The translations under genes and the position numbers were made by a program. This document shows positions 28,101 to 40,100 of a DNA stretch of 64,000 nt, one piece after another. This DNA is from Serripes groenlandicus (taxonomy: Eukaryota; Mollusca; Bivalvia; Cardiida; Cardiidae). The notes beneath the pieces are model-generated. The model searched no databases and was not told the origin of the DNA. It was given only the letters and a program-made list of their open reading frames with translations. The DNA is taken from NCBI GenBank assembly GCA_031761405.1, contig JASEVX010000113.1:1-64000 (forward strand), in the 5' to 3' direction. Positions within the stretch are counted from its first letter, which is position 1; the number at the start of each line of letters is the position of its first letter.

Positions 28101-31100
28101 AATGCTTAACATTGACTAGATAAAGAATTTTACTCTTAGTCTTTGTAAATGCCGTTTTTAAGCGAGTTTTCCTCAACTTGAGGTCCGTGACTTCAGTCAC
28201 TTCATTATCTTTTCCTCCATCCGCCATAGTTCGTCCGGATAGTGGTACACTTATAGACTCAATTGTTTATAATGTCAATATTTCTTTTACCTAAGACAGT
28301 TTTTCGGTTACCAACCTTGCTCTCCTACCACTTATGTTCTTGTGACTGTTCCTGGTTTATTACAACTAAGTCTTTAGCTTCTTTTTTCTGTTTTTTATTT
28401 AATTATTGAAATCTTCTTTCTCGAACATACTTTCCATTTCGTTCCTATTCGATCTCTCTCCCTCTCGTACCCTATCCACTCTATCGAATCATGTTCTAGA
28501 TTTAATCGAATCAAAAATGCAATCTTCTTCAGAACATACTATGCAAATATAGTTTTACACAGTGATAAATTGCAATAGATTGTGAAGTAGTTTAAGTATT
28601 ATAATAAATATTCAAACATTTAGGTGCTTTAGAATAACAACACGATAACTTAGATTTAATGCATAGATAAATAATTTGGATTTGTTTTGATATGTATACT
28701 GTGGTTATGAGAAATATGTTGTTTTAATAAATCAAGTGTATTACGTCAAGTCATTAATCTATCATATTCGTTTTTGCTCAACCCCTTTTTTATATATACG
28801 CATACGACTAATTGCTTCTAGTGATAGTTACAATGTATATTAAACAGTCACTACGGCGGCAGTTTTAGATTTGGAACATGGGCGAGATAACAACCAATAC
28901 GTTTGTCAATGAACGGTTTCAGTAAACATTACGAGAACATGAATTACCATATATCATACAAGATAAAGTCAGACGCGTCCATACACGGTAATACTCAGAC
29001 GTCAGACATGTGTATTGTAATATCTTATAATTTGCAAAAGAGATTTATAATAAAGCAACATAATGCAGTTTCAGGAACTAGACTACATTTAATATGTTGT
29101 ACATGTTCATCAAAACACTAAACAATATTTTGGCAGCACTCGCTTTTTTCGAAACAAATGATTTTATCATAAAAGTATAAGTATATTCATTATTTTGATA
29201 TTTTGTAAGTTGTTGTAGTATACACTATACATACATCAATGTAACTTGCGTTGATGAACTCGGACTCTCCGTCTGCCTCAACTATCAGGTGTACCCTTGA
29301 ATGATCATCTACAATGATAACACAGATATACGTACATTGTAGCTTATAACAATGTCATCTTCGCTAAAATGGTATTTTGCGAAGCTGTCAACAATGTGCC
29401 AGTAAGTACACGTTTATTGGATAAAACTACCAGCAATCATAAAGCGTGTTGTAACACCAATACATTTTTACCTATGATATAAATGCATTTGATCTGGCAT
29501 ATCCTTCAAAGAAACCGTGTCATGATTTAAGGTATGATGGAAAAACCTAAATATTGCTAAGAGAATCTATATATGATGATTGTTAAAATTGGTTGTTCAG
29601 TGATTTTATGTCCTGATTATTTATTAAATGGATATGTTACAGAAGTTAGCTTACTTATGCATAATTTCTGCTACATTAAATGAATTTGCAATACAAATAC
29701 TACTACACTAGAACATACTCAGTAATGTTTTGCCCATTATTTGACTAAATTAAAAATTATAATAGTTTCCATTGTATCAAAATTGTAACTCGACTATTGT
29801 GAGACAGTCCCTTCAATGTTAATCTTCTCGAGAAATAGAAGTCGGTCGTAGATAATTAATGTTTATCTGGAAGATCAGCAGAGTTTTATTTATTGAACCA
29901 TCTGGAGAGATTAGTTAAATGTTGTCATAGACAGGTTTATTGTTTCCGGGAGTTGCCGTCTTGAAAATGTGTATTATATATTATATTTGTCAAAGTTGGA
30001 ATGCTCGAACAACTCTGCAAAAGTATAAGATGAGAAGCGAATGACCCGGAACCATATATAGATATAAATGAAGGTAAATATTTAAAAGATACCTGCATTT
30101 GGAATCAAAGTATTTACTTAATATCAGTTTAGTGTATGTTTCGTTGCAGTTAGAAGATTATAAACGGAAGGTTCTTCTAGCACAGCAAAACAAATGCAAC
30201 GAAACTTATATTACAGCAATTCATAATTGCAACCAATCATCTGCATGTTTTCTGGTAATAAAGATATGTATAACTTCATAACTTCATTGGAAATAGTTCT
30301 TGTTCAGGACTTTTCGGATCTGTGCGGATGGATATCAAGTTGGTATTTTATTATATGACTCTATTTTATCAAACTACAAGGCCGATATTCGCGTGGAAAA
30401 GACGATGTCATGTTCATTCGGCTTTTTGGGTGTGCATTTACTAAATCGGGAACTAATTACTGGTGGCTTTATGCATTTCTTTGCATATTCGAGAATAAAC
30501 AGACAGAGAGCAACCCTTGTCCGATAAACTTAGGTTAAAAAGGCAGGCAAAATACCTCAAATTAATCAACTTCAAGAATGTTTGTTACATTGTAGTTTAG
30601 TTCTATATGCTTGAAGACTATTCTTGATAGTTATTTATCGCAAAATCACCAACAGTCATAGCGTAAATGCGTCATGTACACATAGAGTGTTGACCAACTA
30701 CACAATGAAGGCATGGTGAGATATTTTCATTAAGCGGCCTTGTCCAGCTAGTTCATACATTTTCAACTAGATTAAATTTGAAACACTGATTGCTATAATC
30801 TTGTGTTTCGATCAGACTGATACATTCGCTAGCTGTATCTTCAAAGAAAACAAAACCGTTTCAAATCCTTCAGGGTCCATGACACAAAGTACACACACAT
30901 ACAATTTACAACGTCATTTTAAGACGTTACTATGCGTGAGGTCATGATAAGCTGGAGGGAAATCACTGGGTGCTATATCCAGCAGAACACCATGTATTGC
31001 TCCCCTTTGACTGTCATAAATAGCATTCATACGTTTTAAATCGATTTTACGCAATAACTGTAAGTCATGTGGTAAGATTTTAACAAATGAAAACGAGCGA

Positions 31101-34100
31101 TACATGGTTCTTTTGAACCTTCAAGTATCAAATTATAACCTCCGTACATAATTCTTACATGGAAACATTTCCCTGTAACGATTCTTCTGTCTGTTTGCCA
31201 GGGCATCGTCGTGAGAAAATATCAGACCATCTGACAATTCCTGTAATGAAAATGTTGGACGTAAAGTCATGTTGAATCGTGATTTATTGGTACAATGACG
31301 TAAAGCAGAGACCCAGGTGAAATAAAATAGTTTGCCCACATTGAAACTCATTAAAACACTACTTTACTTTGTATGTCAACGGTAGCTGACAAGAAGGCTA
31401 AAATGACTCCTACACAATTGGCTTCATCGACCTCATTATTTGATGCTTCAACTTTTACTGGCTTAATCCATTGAAAATACAAATTGTATATTAATGAATT
31501 ATATTAATGCCATATAGGTGGCGATTACTCAGCTGTGGCTCTTTGAGTTTAGGATTAATCGAGTTTGGATGGACATTGTGTTATTCTGTTTACACATGTT
31601 GTCAATTTCTCAAAATGATTCCACTTGGCTGTGTCAGTAGTTTACCAAATATAACCAATGTGTCGGAATTACTTTCAGATAAAAGACATTAGCTCGATTC
31701 AGTTCTACCACTTGCTATAGACAAGATTTCAGACAGTCATTTTAACAAAATAACACATTATGTGTTTTACTTCGTATGAGATAAGATTGCCGAAAAGCAA
31801 ATTGATAAATGTGTGTACTGGACACCCCAATACTAATATTAACATACTGCAAATTCATTAACAAACTCTTCATTGTTGTCTTGCTTCTGTGTTGCAATAT
31901 AGTCCCACAATTGACAGATAAGGATCCCATGAGAGATGGTTGTAACGTTACAGTATTCGTTCTCCTCTTCGTGCTTTCCATTAGTATCTACAATGCAGAC
32001 GGTTGGTACGTTGACAGCCTTTTGATGATACAGATTATTTACAATACAATATGCTTCATTCCAATTGTAAGTGATTGTTGCTGATCGCCTTTTTAAACGT
32101 ATTCTATTAAACTCAAATGTGACAGTTCACATAATTGCGTGTTTCCTGACTCTCTTGTAAACAACTGTTTTCAACCCTAGCCCCGAAAGAATATGCAGTC
32201 CAATAGTGGAAGAGGAATGATGCTAGTCTCAATAACGTTTGTCAATCGTTGGGACAATTATTGAATGCGTCTGCGTTCTAAATCACGACCTCAGGATCAG
32301 GACCTCGTTGTTATCGATTTAGCCATCAAAATAGGTACTGAACATTAAAAATCTCTATTGACGATATCTGTAATACAAAGTGTTCTTTATAGTCCTTGCT
32401 TCAAATTGTAGGTACTTCTATACGGATTCACGAACGGGTTAACGAACTAAAATGACAGCTAGCATGAAGATAAAAATTGTCAAAATAAACGGAATGTAAA
32501 CTAAATTGAAAGACAGGTTCAGATGGAAGTTTTATAACAGAAAGAAGAACCCGAATGTCAATACAATAACACATTATGATCATAACACAATACAGCTAAT
32601 AGACTTGTATGTTGAACTTAAATGAAAAATACCTTCAGGTACTCTGCTTTCATTATTCCCAATCAACGATGTTTCACCGAATATTACATCATTTACAAAC
32701 ACACTTCCTGGATTTCCGTGTGCTTTGTTTGATTTGTTGCTCAAACGTCTGTTATAAATATACGATTGCAAATAAGGTAAGTACGTTCGAACCTAATTCG
32801 CGTCGTTTAAAAAGAAGAAACGTAAACAAGACTAAAGAAGGTTTGTAATACGTACACATACAGAGTCAGGACAATATTTACAACTATTAACATACTGAAT
32901 AATCAATAAACCAATGCTTTGACTAACCAAACAGTCACCCAAACAATGTTGTCATGTTCAAATACTCGTAAGTATGTGGGATTACGGTATCATCATGTAC
33001 ATGGGTATTGTGGAGATAACTAAATAAACATGTTGTTTAAATAACGTAACAAGTGTAAAACATCAAAATGTAACATTAAATAAATGGTTATTGAAATATT
33101 AAATTTTGCAAGAATATTCATGTTTCAAATAATACCTTCTTTGCATGGTAACCACGGCAACGACTATTACAGCAACAATAACAATTGAGGATGTTACTCC
33201 AGCAATAAGGGCAGTCGCTGTATTTGCTTCAGACATCTGCGTTGGTTGTCCTTCTGTAAACAATAGTTTATTTAAAAACTTGGCTTACATTTAAACATTC
33301 AATCGAATAATTCAATAGCACATGCTCTATTTTATGGACTGAATTTTGCGAAAGTACCAGTCATCGTATATCCGAAACAGTATCCGATCACCGTCCTTCG
33401 TGATCTGGTGTAGGATAAATTGTCCGAAAGACATGTAGATCGGGGTTCTGTTTATGCAACCATTGATCAAATTTACATTAATTTATTCAGAGTTCTGTAT
33501 ATATAATCTAACGGACCTGTACAATATATTATAACCAGTATTTAGTACAAATACATACTATATATGCAGAATAGAATCATACACTTATACTACAAAAAAG
33601 AAGGAAAGCAGTTTGATGACAATACATATATACTGCTTACCAGAGTTAAATATATATTTCCATGCAGATATATATAGCCGAAATTCGTTACAAGAGTAGG
33701 TGTGCTGGCTGCAATGTAAGCCGAAAAAGAACACATCTCGATGAGGAAAGGATATACATTAAGACGAGGCGGGAAATGACAAAAGCTCACACATTTACTG
33801 TCTGAAATGCTGGACAATCACTTGCAATTACGTACATTTACAGGACATATAAAAGCATGAGTACTATATTATAACTGCACACTATATCACACACATGGTC
33901 TATGTCTTAATTAGTATTTGTACTGGTAAAAGCTCTCCTCTAAGAGATCATCAAATGATTACGACACTCTAGATACGAAATCATTGTGACCTGCATACAA
34001 CCATTATATATAGATGAGAACAATGCGTATTGATATAGCCTACATTAGAACCGGCCCTCTCTTGATATAGACTATGATCATCGTTATTGTAAGTTAAAGG

Positions 34101-37100
34101 GAAAACCGTTTCGTCATTTACTCTGTTTGGCAAAATTCGTCTTGCACGAAGTCCACCTCATAAGTAATCGGCACATTGCAGTCTCATAGCTAAGTATATA
34201 TGTCACATGGAGTATATATTTGTTGCATTTTCATTTAAATATATCTGCATGAGAGTGCTGAATATGCATAATATGTTAGCTAAAACATGATGGTCTTACC
34301 TTCACACATTCTACCACCGTATCCTCGAACACACGTGCAGTTACCGGAAATATGATGGCAGGAGTCGATTTGACAATGTTTACCACACGTGTTGTTACAT
34401 TCGAACCCGTAATAACCGTCATCACAGACTGTGGTAAAAGATTAAATTGAAAATGTTTAAACAAAATGTATCATCCATTAAGATTGCCTTTGGAAAATAA
34501 CATATCCGAAGCTTTGCTAGGGCATTGACTTATACGACCTAAAATCAATTTGATTTTTAGTTACGCTTTGTTTATAATTACTGCAGTCAATATGCCAGCC
34601 CATAAGACAAATATAAATGTTGAATAAGTGTCACCTATGGAATGGTGCAATTAATTGAATAGGTTTTTATATTTATAATAAACGGTATTTAATATTAAAA
34701 GTTGGCTTTGACTAGAAATAAGATTTTTTTTAAAAATATATAGATATCTTGAAAATAAAGTAGCGAAAGTGTAAAAAGTACGTAAACAATGAACACTGCA
34801 CACATCTCTAATCAAATTAACTTCTAATCTTGTCCCGCAGTGTACAATATTGTATTGGTTAAAATATTATTTTTTATGTATTGTTTACAAGTAATTAAAT
34901 ACGTCCCTTAACTATATGATTAATTATCGAACAATAAGAAATCAGATATATCTCCACTGATGGAAAATATTCTAGTGTTTTATTTCCCAAGGTAGGGTTA
35001 CATTAAATTTAACTAAAGGGCAATTCATACAAAAACAAGATCCGTATACTTGTTTTACACTGAATATCGGTATAATTGTATCCCGAAACACATGCTTTAC
35101 AACTGCCGTCTGTTGGTCTGCAGGTACATCTTCCAAATGTCTCATTGCAGTTTTGACTAAATGTGTCAGGTCTACACTCAGTAAAACATAGATATTAGCT
35201 ATGTTAGTACTGAAGGCTATACATATATAAAATAAAGATGCAATTATGTTAGAATTGACGATTTGCGCTAAAATCTTTATTGATTAAACTGATTTGTTTG
35301 TATCAAGATCTTCGGCTTATTCAGTTTTCCAATTTTTCGAGTGTTTTCTTTTGTGTGAATCGGATTGTTTCAATAATCAAAATAATACGTAAACATAGGT
35401 CGATATATCGTATATAGACATTCTCTATATTACACCACAGGCGTCCGAAATTCTATCACAGCAAAAAATGCGGAAAAAATACTCAATACCTCGTTAAAAA
35501 ACTCAAAAAGTCTCTCTATATTGTCCATACGCTGTGATAAAAATGATCGTAATAATACGGGGAATTCCGCACGTGTTACTATAAATAGCCTATCTATACG
35601 TCCATATAGTGTAATCATAATGACAAGGTGTGCAACGGTGTTTTACCCCCTCGCTCGATTCGGGCTATAATTCCCGCAGGCAAACGTCTTAAAAGACCTG
35701 GTCCCAGGTAGAGACAGGTTCATAAATGATTTTTCTCGTGATCCACCACATCAATATTTGCCCACCGACAAATACGCCGGCGTTTTTAAGCTTAATGTTC
35801 ATTATATTTGGAAATTTGCAGTTGTCCTTACCGCCATGCGCTGACGGTCACAATTTGCAACATTCCGCAGCGACAGATTAATCAAACAACGATTTAAAAC
35901 ACGGTCTAAAAATTATTTATTATACTTCTTTCGAAAACGTACAAATAAATACCGTATTTTTTATGAATAATATTATTTTTGGAAGAAAAATGATCAAATG
36001 CCAACCCAAACAAACATTGCTCAGGTACAATATTCTAAAAAAAGCGCGTCATTTCGCGTTAAATAGTCGCTGCGGAACGTGATTAGTGTGACGTCAGCGC
36101 ATGGCGGTAAGGACAACTGCAAATTTCCAAATATAATGAACATTAAGCTTAAAAACGCCGGCGTATTTGTCGGTGGGCAAAATATTGATGTGGTGGATCA
36201 CGAGAAAAATCATTTATGAACCTGTCTCTACCTGGGACCAGGTCGTTTTAGACGTTTTTCTGCGGAAATTATAGCCCGAATCGAGCGAGGGGGTAAAACA
36301 CCGTTGCACACCTTGTCATTATTATTACACTATATGGACGTATAGAGGGGCTATTTATAGTAACACGTGAGGAATTCCCCGTATTATTACGATCATTTTT
36401 ATCAAAGCGTATAGACAATATAGAGAAACGTTTTGAGTTTTTTAACGAAGTATTGAGTATTTATTCCGCATTTTTTGCTGTGATAGAAATTCGGACGCCT
36501 GTGATTACACTGATATAATGTTATACTTTCAACAGCATTTATCTTAATACAATTAAGATACATCTCCCCTAGATATTAGAGCAATGACTTACATATAAAA
36601 CAGAAAAATATATGAGTGTTACCGCATTGTTATGAAAACTTACCAGTTTTACATGTCAAGTCCGTTTCGTTATATCCTTCCATACAATATCTACAGTGTC
36701 CATTTACTTTGTCACATATTTCATTATTCGTACAGTTACCACACTCTTCCAAACAGTTGCTTCCATAGGTCCAATTTGTACATTCTATACAACCAAATAA
36801 CATATGTGAGCTGGATAACAAAGCTCTACCAGTAGACTTGTTTCAAACTGTACATCGGTATTATTATATCACAGAACACATACCTTATAAATACTATCGT
36901 TTCGTCTGCAGTATTGATACATGCCTCGGGAATCTGCTTGGGCGAGTGGTTAGCGTCAGGGATTTGAAACCGGGTGTCCCGGGTTCGATCTCCAATCGCG
37001 ACACTACAGTCGTGGTGGAGTGTCCTTTGGCTAGGCACATTGTTTAGCCTAGTACTGGTTTGTTTACCAAGGGATCATGATTAAGTGAACTAATGTTGAA

Positions 37101-40100
37101 AGCGGCGTCAAACCCAATAAAACATTGCAGTTTGATCAACAGTGACAGTTATACACTCGGTTGAACATACATATTAAAAGCGTCAGTTTAAAAAAGGTCA
37201 GCAAAGTTCATGCAAAAATGTCGGATAATGTTTTAAAAAGTCATTACATCTAATACCAGACACCTGATGTTGTTTCAAAGAGTCAGTATAGCTCATGCGA
37301 GATCTCAAATGTTGTTTCAAAGTGTCAGTATAGCTCATGCGAGATCTCAAATGTTGTTTCAACGTGTCAGTACAGCTCATGCGAGATCTCAAATGTTGTT
37401 TCAACGTGTCAGTTTACATAATGTGAGATGTCTAATGTTGTTTTAAAAGGACAACTACTATCGTTCGGTCTGCAGTATTGAAACACCTCCTTTATGCCTC
37501 ATTGCAGGTTGATCATGCAAGAGGTCTGAATTGTTTTAAAAGGTTAGTATAACCTATGCAAGATGTCTTATGTTGTTTTAAGGATCAGTAATCCATGCAG
37601 GATGCCCAATGTTGTTTTAAGGATTAGTATACCCCATGCTAGATGGCTGATATTGTTTTAGAATGGTCAGTATAATTAATTGAAGATTTCTCATGGGTCA
37701 GTTTTACTCACGGCTTATTTGTTTTAACGGATCAGTATACCCTATGCAAGATGTCTAATGTTGTTATAATGGACAGCACAACTCGTGGAAGATGTCTCAT
37801 GAGTATTTAAAGGATAAGTATCCCCCATGCGAGATGTCTGATATTGTTTTAATTGATCAGTCTAACTCATGCAATATGTATACTGTTGTTTTAGAGGGTC
37901 AGTACAGTCAATGCAAGATGTCTGATATTTTCTCAAAGAGTCAGTTTAGTTCATGCGAGATGTCTTACACTTTTTCAAAGAGTCCGTCTAGCTAAAGCGA
38001 GATGTCTGACATTATTTCAATGAGACAATATAGCTGATATATCGTTAAGGCTTATACATATTTAAAATATGGTTTATTTCTAAATGATAAAGTCACCAAA
38101 TAATGTATGATATAATTAAGACACATTTCATCTAGATATTGGAGCAAGAAGTTCCAAATAGAACAGGAAAATATATCCGTGTTATCCTATTGTTATGAAA
38201 ACTTACCTGTCTTACATGTCAGGTCTGTTTCGTTATATCCCTCCACACAATATATACAGTGTCCATTTACTTTGTCACATATTTCATTATTTGAACAGTT
38301 ACCACACTCTTCCGAACAGTTCCTTCCAAAGGTCTTATTTGTACATTCTTTAAAATAAAATAAAATATGTGCCTTGGATGATTACGCTCTAAGCTGTTAT
38401 ATGCACTTGTTTTACTCTGTAGTTCGATAATACTGTATCCCATAGCACATCATTTAAACTACCTTATATTAGCTGCGTCAGTACCAATGGGACATAATAG
38501 CACGTGCGAGTTGTCTGATATTGTATGTCCTAATACTCTTTATATACAAGAGCAAAGCTGCTTACATGTGTTATCGTTAAAACGTTTTAAAATACATGTG
38601 CATTTATTTTAGCATTGCAAATTTGCTCTCACTTCTTTATTTATAAACAAAAAATCCATGAAAGGAAAAATGTAATGAGTGTACGTACAAGAAATCTTTC
38701 TGTTTGAACGAGACCTTATGATTATTGAGCTTTCCAATTGTCCGTACATATTTGTTTGTGTAATCGGATTGTTTCAATAATCAAAATGATGTGTATACAT
38801 ATGTTTATGTATCACATGACAATGCTTGTATCCGATCTAATATACCTTTTACGTATTTCTTTATATATGACGTGTGTAAAATAACCTTACCGAATCACTA
38901 TTAATGTATTCATCCATGAATGTTTACAAAATGCTGAGAACTTGCTTCCGGTAAACAAAAACGTCACAATAGATGGACGAGGTAAAGGGACCATAATCGG
39001 TCATAAGACTATTTTTTGTGTGATTTGTTTACAGTTTATTAGGTATTACATGTTGGGACTATATTCGGACTGCGAAAACCCGATTTTCTTATTGTGTTTC
39101 GTCATATGATGAAAATAATCTGACATTCAATAAATGTGTTATTAAGCTCGCGTAAGGCTCGCTTAATAACACATTTCTTGAACTCGTGTAATAAAATGTT
39201 ATATGAAATGACAACGCATGTTAGATCCTATATATATCGTACATAGACATTGTTTATTGTTTACACTGATGTAAGGTTATACTCTCAAAAGCATTTATCT
39301 AGGTATAATTAAGATACTTGTCACCTAGATATTGGAGCAATAGGTTCCATATTAAACAAGACAGTGTGCGTTTTATCCCATTGTAATGGAACCTTACCTG
39401 TTTTACATGTCAGGTCCGTTTCGTTATATCCCCCCATACAATTTCTACATTCTCCATTTGCTCTGTCACATATTTCATTATTTGTACAGTTACCACATTC
39501 ATTCGAACAGTTCCTTCCGTAGGTTCCATTTTCACATTCTACAAAACAAAATGTCCTGGATGATGAAGCTCTACCAGTATATTTGTTTAACACTGTACAT
39601 CGGTATCATTGTTTCCAAGATCACATATCTTACAACCTCCATCTCTAGGTATGCAGATCTTGATACAACTCCTTTATGACTCATTGCATATTGATCAAAC
39701 GTGTCAGCTCAACACTCTGTTTAACATATATATTAAACGCGTCAGGTCAGCAAAGTTAATGCAAAATGGCTGATAGATTTTTAAAAATCCAGTATATTTA
39801 ATACCAGATGTCTGACATTGTTTCAAAGAGTCAGTATAGTTCATGCGAGATGTCTGATTGTGTATTGCAGGGTCAGTTTACCTCACGAGATGTCTGATAT
39901 TGTGTTGCTTTCTGATTTTGTTTTAAAGGATCAGTATACATGTACTTCATGAAAGATGTCTCTTGGTGTTTTAAAGTGTCAGTTTAGCTTATTCAACATG
40001 TCTGATATTGCTTGAAAGGGTCAGTATAATGTATAATGTATACTGTTGTTTTAAGGGTCAGCATAACATGTGTCTGATATTGTATTAAAAGATCAACATA

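Noticed and set aside
36930..37010. A tRNA gene, because A and B boxes are present
   Set aside because: There is no cloverleaf or acceptor stem, and the sequence continues into a SINE body and tail.
37198..37404. Repeated peptide frame with units like [13 protein letters not shown]
   Set aside because: It comes from the 42-bp minisatellite: 42 is divisible by 3, so the frame stays open by arithmetic.
36630..39679. Plus-strand frames of 67-97 codons over the EGF exons
   Set aside because: They are antisense to the cysteine-rich type-A exons, and their similarity to one another only reflects the exon duplication.
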